Positions 54,510-64,000 of a stretch of 64,000 nucleotides of DNA are shown piece after piece. Location of the stretch: contig OZ253569.1 in the NCBI GenBank assembly GCA_965262875.1, positions 2,976,001 to 3,040,000 on the forward strand, given 5' to 3'. Source of the DNA: JBALVT01 sp965262875. Lineage in GTDB: Bacteria; Pseudomonadota; Gammaproteobacteria; Pseudomonadales; Halieaceae. Under the pieces are notes generated by a model. That model ran no database searches. It worked only from the letters and a program-made list of their open reading frames with translations, and was not told the origin of the DNA. The first letter of the stretch is position 1. Every line of letters starts with the position of its first letter. Position numbers and translations under genes: made by a program.

Positions 54510-56772
54510 ATGGAAATTCGACGAAATAGAATCAGAACGCTGGTATTTTTGTGTCTATGCACAGCGCTAACAGCCTGCAAAATCGTCATTGAAGTGCCCG
54601 CCGGCGGCACCGTAAAGACCGATTCCGGTAACTACCTTTGCAAACAAAAGCGTAGTTGCACCATTGAAGTAGTGGATATCTTTTTCAACGAGACCTTTAG
54701 GGCCGCACCCGCCCAGGGCTGGGCATTCTTAGGCTGGCAGCCGAGGGAAAGAGCATTGTGCGGTGGTTCTTTAGATAAGTGCGCCCTCTCAACCGTAGGT
54801 TTTGGCCCCTATGAAGCACTTTTAAGTGTTTTGGCGTCAGATGACGAGTTCTACCTGATCCCGTTGTTTGAGGAATTACCCCGCGTGGCAATTGAGGATA
54901 TAGAGACGGAGGGAGAGATCGAGATCACAGAGGGTGGTTATAACCTCAAGGGCAGTCTCGAAATCAACGCAGGATATGACAATGGCCAGGTATTCACCAA
55001 TGCAGAATTGGAGCTGGAGTTCGACAGCAATGGCGAGGTCCTGTCGCTGTTTGGTCTGGCGAATCCGCCAACCGTGTTGTCAGACACCGTCAATATCGAG
55101 TCCAGTGCCAGAGCGGAAGTGGGCCTTTACACCGGAAGACAGCTAAATCGCGATGGTGGTTTTGAAATATTGCTGCAGGATCAAAGACAGTACTATGCCT
55201 ACCTTTTTGAAGTGGGTACTGACTTGGTACTGTCAGACCCCACCAATCCAGATTCTTCTGAGCGCATCACCATTGGAACACCATTGGGTGGAAAAATCGT
55301 TGTGATTCAAGACCCTACCGACGAGATGGTGTATCACTACGGTGAAATCTCGGGAACGGCGCGAGGTTACGCTACCTCAGAGCAAGGTTTTCAGCTTTTT
55401 AAGCCTCGATGGTGAACTCGTCACCCGTTCGCCCCAGTTCAAAGATGTCGACATTCTTCACCCTTTTGACTCGAAGGTTTCCTACGCAGCAGGCTTCAAC
55501 GGAGATGTTGATCTCGCCTTCGCGATCCTCGGATTCGAATTGTTCTCTTTTGATCTGGCCCAAGCCAGTGCTAGCTTTACCATCAGCAAGAAGCGCCAAG
55601 CCCTCTCCATCTTTGGCGCCATCGGAAAAGATGAACCCTGGTTGCCAACCTGGATTCCCATACTTCCCAACAGCCAGATAGAGGCAGATTTTACGGCTAG
55701 AGGCAACGGCCAGTTGCGTGCTAATTTGGTGGGAACCTATCGATCTGTTTTGCCTCAAGCGACCCTTCAGGGGGCCGTTCGCATGCGCAACGACTCGGTG
55801 ACCATGTCGGCGCTGATTGATGGGCAGATCAATCGAGGTGTTGAGATTACCTTCAAGGATCGCGAAACCCATGCGAAAGTGCAGATCGACCTGGATTTTT
55901 CAGATCAGGTCAACCAGCAGGTCAATGGATCGCTGGCTCGATTGGAGCAAAATGTTCGTGCGCAACAGGACGCCCTGCTCAATGCCATTGGCGACCACGA
56001 GCTGGAATTGAGCCTAAATGGTTTGCGTGAGGATATCCCAGGTATTGCGGCGAGTATTATTTCGGTCCTCAATGGCGTACCTGGTCAGGTGTATTCCAGT
56101 GTGCAAACGGAAGTGAAAAATGGAATTAATGCCAACAATGTCTGTGTCCTGGGTATTTGTGCTGTATCCAATAGTACGCGTGACAGTAAGGCCAGAAGTG
56201 CTGCAAGCTCAGCGCGTTCCCAGGTGACTAGCCGGCTCGCCCCTTATATTACAGCGCTGGAAAACTTGCGAGATCGGGCTGCGCAGGCTGACGACGACCA
56301 GGTCAGGGCTGCTCTGAAGATTGCACTACAGCAGGTCTACGACAATCGCAGAGTTGATTTCACAGTAAGTGTCAAGGTCAGTGTGTCAGGGTACAGTAAA
56401 ACGGTCAAAAGAAGAGTGAATCGAGCCGTGCTCACCTCTTCCCAGGCCGGCCGGGTGCTGACTGCGATTAACAATGTCGACAATATTCCCGTAACCAGCG
56501 ATCTGGTGTTAACCCGGCAAGACGTCGTGGACAACCTACCTACCGAGCAAATTCTCAGCACTGTTCGCGACGAGGTCAGAAGTGGTGCGGCGCAGGTGCC
56601 CGGTGTTTCCGCGGTAACTTATTCAGTAATACGCGGCCAGTACAGCGGCGGTCTATTGTTGAATGACGGCAGCGAATACCGGGTTGATTTCAACGTTCTT
56701 AATCCTGTCGAAGCGCTTCTGGGAATCTCAGATTTGTTGGCGAACCTTCTCGTCGAGCGCGCCGGCGGATAA
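54510..56772 (+). pseudogene. large lipoprotein with InlB-like repeat domain, frameshifted
   Basis: Start ATG 54510 after GGGAGAGGAAA. Lipobox LCLCTALTAC. Residues 20-75 form a divergent InlB B-repeat (FRAAPAQGWAFLGWQP). The first frame ends at 55415. A second frame, entered near 55385 at a TTTTCAGCTTTTTA stretch, continues FSFLSLDGELVTRSPQF to 56772 (LVERAGG), so the intact protein would be about 754 aa with beta-rich and Ala/Gln coiled segments (EQNVRAQQDALLNAIGD). I do not recognise the long C-terminal part. Confidence 0.75.
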
Positions 56773-56815
56773 TACCGGGGAGGTCGTGTTGGGGAGTGTG
56801 AACAACTCGCGCTCC

Positions 56816-57473
56816 CTAGCTGTCTTTTGGACGCTGGCTCTCGGGAGGGATGAGTTCCTCCCGCATAGCGACGCGAATCAGGTCGCTTTTGGAGTGTACG
56901 TCGAGTTTTCGCATAAGGTTGGTGCGATGGTTATCGACAGTTTTCGGACTGATATTGAACACATCAGCCATTTCATTGTTGCTGTTTCCGCCGACAATCC
57001 CGTGCAACACCTGCCGTTCGCGCGAGGTTAGATCGTATAGCGCTCCCCCCGGTGTCAGCCAGCCGCACGGCAACCTGGCAAATGTGTGATTTCCCATCAA
57101 GTAGGTCTTTAACAGCTTTGGCAATTTCTTCGGTGGTACAGCTCTTGAAAATGATTCCCTCTACTTTTGCTGTCATAAGCTCTCTGACGACACCGGCGGT
57201 GGTTACGCCGGTAAATACCGCAATACGTGTCGATGGGCTCCAGTTGCGAACTTCCTCCAGCAGTTCCAGGCCACCAACGTAGGGCATGGCCAGATCGAGA
57301 AACAATAAGTCTGGTTGGTGGGTTTTAACCATAGCGATAGCTTCAATACCATTTTCAGCCTCAGCGAGTACATCTACAGCCCCCATGCTGTCCAACAGCT
57401 GTTTCATCCCATCTCTTACAATGGCATGGTCGTCTGCGATGACCACTTGAATGTTTGCCATGGCTACTTTCAT
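56816..57473 (-). pseudogene. NarL/FixJ-type response regulator, frameshifted
   Basis: The receiver domain has VVIADDHAIVRDGMKQLL (acidic pair), LLFLDLAMPYVGG (phospho-acceptor Asp), FTGVTT and IIFKS (Lys). The LuxR helix-turn-helix is LTSRERQVLHGIVGGNSNNEMA followed by SPKTVDNHRTNLMRKL. They are in different frames, joined at a G6 run near 57045-57050 (ACCGGGGGGAGC), so one G gained or lost is enough. Divergent from the 7TM kinase that is split by IS630; together a probable two-component pair. Confidence 0.88.
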
Positions 57474-58807
57474 CGGTTGACTCTTCAGAGCACAATATAG
57501 TACTGACCAGGCATTGGAACAACTTCTGCGCTATGTCACATGTCTTCGTTCGATGTAATTTGCTCCAGGTGCTTAACCGCATGGTTCTGCTGTGCATGGT
57601 GTTTTGGCCGAGTTTGGCAGGGGCTCTGGAACTGGAGGCGGGGCGCTACTACAGACAATTAAGTAGTGATGTTCTATTTGAGGTTAATTCTCTCGATGTT
57701 GATTCCTCGCCTGAGGAACTATTTTCCCGGGTACTCGCGAGCTTTTCGGGCACCGCCAAACAACAGATTGATTTTGGCTTCCGCAGGGAAACAATTTGGC
57801 TTTATTTGCCCGTATCGAATATGGGCAACAAAGCAAGCGATCGAATTTTGTCCCTCAATACCCGATTCATGAATGAACTTGTGGTTTATCTTCGTGTCGA
57901 TGGTGTTATCACGCAGCTGATGAGCAATTCCGAGCGCTCCACGTTCGGTGAGCGCCCTATCGATTATCGATTGCTTGCGACGCCCTTTACCTTGCCCGCC
58001 TCCCAATACGGCGAATTGCTGATTGGCTATCGGTCCAATGGGACCAGCTATCTGCCGATTTCTATCGAGACTATTCAAAGCTTTGCGGACTCACGAATCC
58101 TGAGTAATACCAAAAACGGGGGATTTTACACGGCGGCTGCCTTAATGTTTCTCTACAGTCTGTTCCAGCTTTTTCTGCCGGGCAACAGGATACACCTGCA
58201 CTATATTCTTTATCTCGCCTCCGCCGCTTTGTATGTCTTCCATATGGATGGCTTAACGCTACAATATTTTTGGCCCAACTATCCGCAAATGAATGCAAAT
58301 GGCGCGCTGCCGCTGGGTCTATTGATTAATATTATGGCCGCCAGTTTTTCCAGACAGTTCCTCGAAACCTGGAAAACAGCACCGCGTATCGATGCTGCAA
58401 TTCGAGCGATGATAGCCATGTCGATTGTTGTCACGGTGTTCGGATTGATTTTCCAGGACCTCTACACCAAGCGGATAGGATTCTGGCTTACATCGGGTGG
58501 CGCGTTGCTTTATTTGTGGGCGGGGATTCACGCTTTGAAAATGGGCCGTCGGTCCGCGCGCTTCTACGTCACCGGTTGGGCCGGTATATGTTCGGCCTCT
58601 ATCTTTTCCAGCATTATCCACTCTATTCCCGCTGAGTTTCCTGTCTCTATTAGTTTTGACTTGACCAAGGGAGGCATTTTATTCGACGCGCTGATGTTTG
58701 GTATGGCCATGGCAGATCGTGCGAATAATTTACGACAGGAAAGAGACAGGGCAGTGGCCGGACAAGTGGCCGCGCTGACCGATCGTGCGAAAGCGCGGGA
58801 AGAGCTA

Positions 58808-59978
58808 GTGTAGTGTATTAAACAGATTAATAATATAATGATTACTTCATTCACTACCCGTGTGAAGCTAATGCCCGCCCAAATAAATATAACTTTAACA
58901 GCGCAAGAGAAAAAACAGTTGGAAAAAAATGTTAGAAGCAAAACGACACCGGTTCGATTGGTAGAGCGCTCAAGGATTATTTTGCTCGCTGCAAAAAATG
59001 TTCCCAACTACAAAATTGCTGAAGAGCTGGAAATTGATGTCAACAAGGTAGGCCGATGGCGCAATCGTTTTTTTGAGAGAGGGTTTCGGGGAATAGAAAA
59101 AGATTTGCCAAGAGGGGCTAATCACGGCGGCAAGAATTCTGCGGACCAGGCAAAGCTGCGGTCGAAAGTCATCAAGATAACCACGCAGGAAAAACCCAAG
59201 GATGGCACCCACTGGACAACCCGGGGTTTGGCAAAAGTGATGGGCATTAATCACTCCTTTATAAATAGAGTGTGGCGAGAAGTTGGTCTGAAGCCACACC
59301 TGGTTGCTCAGTTCAAGGTGAGCAACGATCCTGCCTTTGAAGAAAAGCTACGCGATGTTGTTGGCTTGTATTTATCGCCGCCAGAGAATGCAGTTGTTTT
59401 CTGTGTTGACGAAAAGAGTTCCATTCAAGCGCTGGACAGAACGCAGCCGGGATTGCCGATGAAGCCCGGGCGCGGCGGAACCATGACTCACGACTATAAG
59501 CGTCATGGTACAAGCACCTTGTTTGCGGCACTGAACACCCTGACTGGTGATGTTATCGGTGAGTGCAAAAAGCGTCACCGGCACCAGGAATTTTTGGCGT
59601 TTCTGAAGACTGTGGAAAAACAAACACCCAAGGAGTTAGACCTTCACCTTATCGTTGATAACTACGCGACGCACAAACACGAAAAAGTGAAGAACTGGAT
59701 TAAGCGTAATAAAAGGGTTCACTTACACTTTATTCCAACCAGTTCTTCGTGGCTAAATCTGGTGGAGAGATTTTTTGGTTTGTTGACAGAAAGGCAACTG
59801 CGCCGTGGTGTATTCACATCGGTACAAGAGCTGGAAGAGACCATCATGGATTTTATTGAGAGGCACAATGAAGATAAAAAGCCATTTGCCTGGACAAAGT
59901 CCGCAGAAGAGATTTTGGAGAAAGTGGGGCGCGCAAGGCATGCACTCTCAAATCATCAGTCAGTTTAATACACAACAC
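58808..59978 (+). mobile_element. IS630-family element
   Basis: The ends GTGTAGTGTATTAAAC and, read inward from the right, GTGTTGTGTATTAAAC, flanked by TA (58806-58807 and 59979-59980), as expected for the IS630/Tc1/mariner group. Contains one intact transposase and disrupts a histidine kinase gene. Confidence 0.93.
58838..59968 (+). CDS. IS630-family transposase (376 aa)
   Basis: Helix-turn-helix regions (NYKIAEELEIDVNKVGRWR; TTRGLAKVMGINHSFINRVW) precede the DDE core: VVFCVDEKSSIQ (Asp), LHLIVDNYATHKH (Asp) and SSSWLNLVERFFG (Glu). ATG at 58838 or 58871 (MPAQINITLTAQEK). Intact. Confidence 0.93.
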   Translation: MITSFTTRVKLMPAQINITLTAQEKKQLEKNVRSKTTPVRLVERSRIILLAAKNVPNYKIAEELEIDVNKVGRWRNRFFERGFRGIEKDLPRGANHGGKNSADQAKLRSKVIKITTQEKPKDGTHWTTRGLAKVMGINHSFINRVWREVGLKPHLVAQFKVSNDPAFEEKLRDVVGLYLSPPENAVVFCVDEKSSIQALDRTQPGLPMKPGRGGTMTHDYKRHGTSTLFAALNTLTGDVIGECKKRHRHQEFLAFLKTVEKQTPKELDLHLIVDNYATHKHEKVKNWIKRNKRVHLHFIPTSSSWLNLVERFFGLLTERQLRRGVFTSVQELEETIMDFIERHNEDKKPFAWTKSAEEILEKVGRARHALSNHQSV

Positions 59979-60811
59979 TAGCGACCGCGAATAGAGGCCG
60001 TGAGGATGCCGTGAATATAGCGCAACAGAGAAATTTACAACTCGCGACCGCCAGCCATGACATTCGTCAGCCCTTAAGCTCACTCAAGTTAGCGCTGCAA
60101 TCGATGAAAGCCGGCGGTGGGGATGGCGGTGCCAGCGGCTCATCAACTGCTATAGACAGTGTCGAATATCTCGAGGCTCTGGTAACAAATTACCTGGATA
60201 CAACGAAAGAGGAGTTTCTGCAATCATCCGAATCCAAGGAGGCCGTGCTTAACCAGGAAGAATTTCCAGTGCAATTAATTTTGGATAGTGTTTTGCGTAT
60301 GTTCGAAACGGAAGCATCGGCGAAAGGTCTGTTACTGACCGGTAGTCGTTGCTCGTTGCTGGTGAAGGGAAACGCGGTGGCGACAATCCGGATTCTCAGT
60401 AATCTTGTCAGCAATGCGGTGCAATATACCAAAACGGGCAGAATACTGGTTGGATGCAGAAGGCGTCGAGGTGAGGTGGTTTTTTGGGTGTGTGATACTG
60501 GGATGGGAATCTCAGTGGACGATAAGGATCAGCTTATGAAAACATTTTCCCGTGGAGCACAAAGCGAGGATGAAGCCCCCGGCTATGGGTTGGGATTACA
60601 CATTGTTGCCAGCTTATGTTCTAAGAACGGATACCGTTTTGATGTCGTCAGTTCACTGGGCAACGGCACCACGGTAAAGGTGACTCTCGCAAGATCTGAT
60701 GGCTGAAATGTGTTACCTGTCTGGGTGATGTGACGCGCATCTTGCAAACCGTAAATACTCATGCCACTGTCCTCTATCGAATACTTTGGTTTTTACGGGA
60801 AACACTCCACA

Positions 60812-62269
60812 ATGAATTTACTTTATCGCAGTGCCTTTGACATAGGCGCCGACATCAAAGCTCAACGGGTTACTGCTCGTGAGGTTTTGAAGTTTTTTCT
60901 CGACCGGATAGCCACAATTAACCCACAGATCAATGCTGTGGTTGCCCTGGACGAAGCTCGCGCCAGAGCCCGAGCAGATGAAGCGGATATCGCCGCGCGC
61001 AATGGCGAAGACTGGGGGCCGCTTCACGGTGTGCCAATAACAATCAAGGATGCTTTTTGTACCGAAGGCCTCGTGACTGTCGGTGGTATACCTGATTGCA
61101 AGGAGCACGTTCCCACTAAAAACGCAGCGGCCGTGCAACGTTATGTTGATGCGGGCGCGATTGTTTTTGGCAAAACCAACGTGCCGTTTATGAGCTCTGA
61201 TTTGCAATCGTTTAACGAGGTGTACGGCACTACCAATAATCCCTGGAATACCTTGCACACCTGTGGCGGTTCGTCTGGGGGAGCGGCGGCTGCACTGGCT
61301 GCAGGGTTAACCCCTCTGGAGTTAGGCAGTGATATTGGTGGCTCTATTCGCACACCAAGCCACTTCAATGGCGTCTATGGTCACAAGCCCAGTTATGGCT
61401 TAGTGCCGCAGCGGGGACATCTCCCTCCGGGCCAGGATACTCTCAGTGAAACTGACTTGACGGTGGTGGGGCCGCTGGCGACTTGTGTTTCAGATCTTGA
61501 AGGAGCACTGGATATTATTGTGGGCGCTGCGCCTGAAGACGCAGCCGCTTGGAGAGTTGTGCTACCCAGGCCATCATTTTCGAAAGTCTCTGAATTGCGT
61601 GTGGCGGTATGGCCTGACGACGAGTTTTGTCCAGTAGAGCGCGAAATAGCAGCTTGCATTGAATCAGCCGGCGCCACTTTGTCTAACCTGGGAGCTTCTG
61701 TTGATACAAAGACCCGCCCTGATATTGACCCTGAAGCAAACCACGTAAACTACATCCAGCTCTTGATGGCATCAATGGGTGGCGGCATGCCGGAGTCTGT
61801 CCACAAGAGGGCAGCGGAAGCGGTGGCGGCAGCTGACCCAACAGATATGACTGAACCGCTGTTGCAGATGCGAGGTATTTCTCTAAGCTACAAAGCCTGG
61901 TTAAAACAAAACGAACGTCGTCTTCGGACCCGGAAAGTCTGGGGGGAGTTTTTTGAAGAGTTTGATGTATTGCTGTGTCCCTGCGCGCATGTACCCGCAT
62001 TTCCGCACGATCAGGAGGGGGCGATGGATAGTCGCCGTCTGTTGGTCAATGGGCAAGAGCGACCCTATATGGAGTTGCTGCGTTGGGCTGGTCTGACGTT
62101 GAATGCTTTTTTACCCGCCACGGCGGCCCCCATTGGGGAGACAACTTCTGGTTTACCCATAGGCGTTCAAATCGTCGCTCCCTATATGGGGGATAAGACC
62201 TCCCTCGCTGTGGCGAGGATTCTGGAGCAGCATCACCGTTCATTTACGCCTCCTCCCAATCTTGGCTAG
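60812..62269 (+). CDS. amidase signature enzyme
   Basis: 485 residues from MNLLYRSAFDIGADIK (an earlier in-frame ATG at 60761 is less likely). The Ser-cisSer-Lys triad is visible: Lys in VPITIKDAFCTEG, Ser in TCGGSSGGAAAALAAG and nucleophile Ser in GSDIGGSIRTPSHFNG. It hydrolyses amide or ester bonds; subgroup and substrate cannot be told. Cytosolic, no signal peptide. It stands alone between the kinase and the efflux genes. Confidence 0.92.
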   Translation: MNLLYRSAFDIGADIKAQRVTAREVLKFFLDRIATINPQINAVVALDEARARARADEADIAARNGEDWGPLHGVPITIKDAFCTEGLVTVGGIPDCKEHVPTKNAAAVQRYVDAGAIVFGKTNVPFMSSDLQSFNEVYGTTNNPWNTLHTCGGSSGGAAAALAAGLTPLELGSDIGGSIRTPSHFNGVYGHKPSYGLVPQRGHLPPGQDTLSETDLTVVGPLATCVSDLEGALDIIVGAAPEDAAAWRVVLPRPSFSKVSELRVAVWPDDEFCPVEREIAACIESAGATLSNLGASVDTKTRPDIDPEANHVNYIQLLMASMGGGMPESVHKRAAEAVAAADPTDMTEPLLQMRGISLSYKAWLKQNERRLRTRKVWGEFFEEFDVLLCPCAHVPAFPHDQEGAMDSRRLLVNGQERPYMELLRWAGLTLNAFLPATAAPIGETTSGLPIGVQIVAPYMGDKTSLAVARILEQHHRSFTPPPNLG

Positions 62270-62396
62270 GGGAACCCGCGCTGTGGGGTGCTCCGCGCCC
62301 GAGTGTTGGTTACGGCTACCCCTACTGTGATATAACTATAGCCGCTAGAAAACGTGTCACTGGCCGCCAAGGCCAGCATTATTTGAGATTTATCAA

Positions 62397-63464
62397 ATGC
62401 TTGATTATGCCAAAAAACTACTGGTTCCTCTGGTGGTTGTCGCTGTAGCGATTCTTATCGCACAGTTTATGCTTGGAACACGCGAAGAGCTGCAGCCAGT
62501 AGATGCCAAAATTCCTTTGCAGCGCGTTAAAACTATGCAGGTACTAATTGGTGATGTGCCTATATCTCTTGTGGCCCACGGAAACGTCACGGCCAAACAT
62601 GAGTTGGAGCTGGCAAGCGAAGTTACGGGTAGAGTCGTGTGGGTGGCGCCAAATTTTGAGCCGGGCGAGATGGTACTCGAAGGGCAGGTGCTGTTAAAAG
62701 TTGAAGCAATAAATTATCAATTAGCTCTGGCAGAAGCCAAGGGCGCCCTGGCCAGTGCCGATATGGCCCTGGCCGATTCCAGGGCATTGAAACGATCCGC
62801 GGCGATTGCCGAAGGCAAGCTGAACATTGAGGCGGCGCGGCAACGGATTGTTAAAACCGAGCGCGATCTTTCGTACACCCAGATCAAAGCGCCGTTTAAT
62901 TCAGTGATCGATAAACAGTCGGTAGAGCTGGGGCAGTTTATCAGCGCCGGACAAACTGTGGCGCGGCTGCTTAGCAGCGATACCGCTGAAATCAGCCTTC
63001 CTATCCCTGCATTCGAGTCGGGGTTTCTGGATGCGAAAGCGCAGACCAAGGTCATTCTTTCGGCGCGTATCGGCTCACGGCACCTACAGTGGGAAGCCTC
63101 TATTCTTCGCATTGAATCGCGAGTGGATCCGCAAACCCGCGTTGTTCCCGTGGTCGTCGAGGTTGCAAAACCTTACGATTTAGACGTGCATGACGATCCG
63201 TTGCCACTTGGTCTGTTTGTTGAAGCGAATATTCCCGGAAAACCCATCGCGCACGCGGCGCGTCTGCCCAGCTCCGCGCTGCATGCTGACGATTCGGTGT
63301 TTGTCTTGTCAGATGGCGCGTTGGAGCGTCGGAAAGTTAATATTGTGTATCGTCAGGGTGATTGGGTTGTTGTAGATGAGGGTCTGAAGGCCGGTGATGA
63401 ACTGGTCGTCACGCGTCTGGATCTCATGTTCGACGGTATGAAGGTAGCGCGCATCGATGCCTAA
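62397..63464 (+). CDS. RND efflux periplasmic adaptor (membrane fusion protein)
   Basis: 355 residues. N-terminal membrane anchor (LLVPLVVVAVAILIAQFML), the two lipoyl half-motifs (ELASEVTGRVVWVAPNFEPGEMV and IKAPFNSVIDKQSVELGQFI), an alpha-hairpin (LASADMALADSRALKRSA), then the beta-barrel and membrane-proximal domains. It overlaps the pump gene by 8 nt. The NFEPGEMV/GLFVEANI pattern resembles adaptors of HAE1-like pumps. Confidence 0.92.
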   Translation: MLDYAKKLLVPLVVVAVAILIAQFMLGTREELQPVDAKIPLQRVKTMQVLIGDVPISLVAHGNVTAKHELELASEVTGRVVWVAPNFEPGEMVLEGQVLLKVEAINYQLALAEAKGALASADMALADSRALKRSAAIAEGKLNIEAARQRIVKTERDLSYTQIKAPFNSVIDKQSVELGQFISAGQTVARLLSSDTAEISLPIPAFESGFLDAKAQTKVILSARIGSRHLQWEASILRIESRVDPQTRVVPVVVEVAKPYDLDVHDDPLPLGLFVEANIPGKPIAHAARLPSSALHADDSVFVLSDGALERRKVNIVYRQGDWVVVDEGLKAGDELVVTRLDLMFDGMKVARIDA

Positions 63465-64000
63465 TTCGCGCTACGATCATGAAAGCGGCCCTATCGGGTG
63501 GATGGCTTCCAATCCTATTGCCGCGAATTTACTGCTAGTGATAGTTCTCCTTGCCGGGTTTATCGCGGTAGGCGAGATCCGCAAAGAAGTCTTTCCCAGT
63601 TTTCCGACCGACACGTTTACCGTTACCGTTCCCTATCCGGGTAGTTCTCCCGTAGAAGTTGAGCAGGGAATCATACTGAAGATAGAGGAAGCGCTGCGGG
63701 ACATTATTGGCATAAAGGAGATCCGCAGTACAGCTAGAGAAGGCGTGGGGGTTGTTACGGTTGAGATGGAACCGGGCAGCGATATCTCCAAGGCATTAAA
63801 TCTAGCGAAAGTGCGTATAGACGGCATTCCCGCATTCCCGCTGGATGCGGAAGAGCCGATTGTAGAAGAGGTGATCAGCCGCGGTTACGCGATGCGTGTG
63901 AGTGTCTACGGCGATCTTGATGAAGTCGGACTCAAACAACTCGCCGAGCAAACGCGCGAGGAAATTCTGGACTTGGGCGGTATCAGTGAAATTCGTGTTC
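63457..64000 (+). CDS. RND transporter permease, 5' part (runs off the window)
   Basis: ATG 63457 overlaps the adaptor stop. Start MPNSRYDHESGPIGWMASN, first TM helix (NLLLVIVLLAGFIAVGEI), KEVFPSFPTDTFTVTVPYPG and SPVEVEQGIILKIEEALRD are the conserved N-terminus of AcrB-type pumps (FP...V.V.YPGA.P.EVE..V). The protein should be about 1000-1050 aa, so most lies beyond base 64000. Confidence 0.93.
   Translation, partial: MPNSRYDHESGPIGWMASNPIAANLLLVIVLLAGFIAVGEIRKEVFPSFPTDTFTVTVPYPGSSPVEVEQGIILKIEEALRDIIGIKEIRSTAREGVGVVTVEMEPGSDISKALNLAKVRIDGIPAFPLDAEEPIVEEVISRGYAMRVSVYGDLDEVGLKQLAEQTREEILDLGGISEIRV

Larger units (their letters stand above)
57533..60706 (+). pseudogene. 7TMR-DISM sensor histidine kinase split by IS630
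   Basis: Removing 58808-59978 and one TA restores the frame: ...AKAREEL-ATANRGREDAVNIAQQRN. N-terminal signal (MVLLCMVFWPSLAGA), a periplasmic 7TMR-DISMED2-like beta domain, seven helices (about 58120-58700), a short coiled coil, then the kinase: H-box LATASHDIRQPLSSL, N-box RILSNLVSNAVQYT, G1 VCDTGMGI and G2 GYGLGLHIV. All catalytic motifs are present. The start could be 57533 or 57581. Confidence 0.9.

Noticed and set aside
1..64000. tRNA, rRNA or tmRNA genes used as integration sites
   Set aside because: I looked for conserved tRNA T-loop and rRNA segments on both strands and saw none, though this was by eye only.

Overview
The window looks like chromosomal DNA of a marine-type Gammaproteobacterium, possibly near Cellvibrionales/Spongiibacteraceae. 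That placement is inferred from gene content: a large TonB-dependent receptor, paired acyl-CoA dehydrogenases, an isoquinoline-oxidoreductase-type molybdoenzyme, a Fur-linked imelysin/di-heme operon and an RND pump. No rRNA, tRNA or CRISPR array is visible.

Its dominant feature is a heavy load of insertion sequences (IS), covering roughly 40 % of the window. I count more than twenty intact or broken elements: IS21 (four lineages), a 1403-bp rve-type IS in three copies, ISL3 (two), IS5 (several), IS4-like, IS6, IS110, IS256, IS200, IS630, ISNCY, and Tn3 and ISKra4 scraps. Many are nested, and several host genes can be rebuilt by removing an IS and one target duplication.

Layout. 1-6 kb: IS21a copy 1, an internally deleted IS5, a frameshifted IS4-like transposase with a divergent small gene, a SEC-C protein and OhrR. 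6.6-12.2 kb: rve IS copy 1, an IS6 whose middle is replaced by a 136-bp structured repeat, IS21b, and IS21d/IS200 remnants. 12.5-15.6 kb: a TonB receptor with a 13-nt poly-C tract near its start. 16.6-21.3 kb: DoxX, a Tn3 tail, an IS110 split by rve IS copy 2, and an IS256 remnant. 21.3-26.3 kb: a minus-strand iron-type operon (porin, imelysin, di-heme oxidoreductase, unknown gene) behind a Fur-box-like site. 26.4-37.2 kb: an IS graveyard with IS21a copy 2, a VapBC-like pair, IS21b copy 2, IS5 and ISL3. 37.4-38.8 kb: a short integron-cassette-like cluster with attC-like sites and no integrase. 38.8-46.5 kb: a methyltransferase, a two-subunit molybdenum hydroxylase, two acyl-CoA dehydrogenases and a serine hydrolase. 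46.6-51.5 kb: rve IS copy 3, an ISNCY element splitting a small membrane protein, and ISL3 copy 2. 51.5-64 kb: a DUF4124 protein, a histidine kinase lacking its catalytic residues, a broken radical-SAM-like gene carrying the third 136-bp repeat, a large frameshifted lipoprotein, a frameshifted response regulator divergent from a 7TM histidine kinase split by IS630, an amidase and an RND efflux pair.

Main unusual points: (1) a 136-bp multi-hairpin repeat in three copies, two or three of them at junctions where coding sequence is missing; (2) swapped target duplications of rve IS copies 1 and 3, implying a 38.6-kb inversion or a misassembly; (3) a likely phase-variable TonB receptor; (4) an intact-length pseudo-histidine-kinase; (5) IS21 elements with two extra conserved small genes; (6) IS copies that share the same in-frame stop codon.
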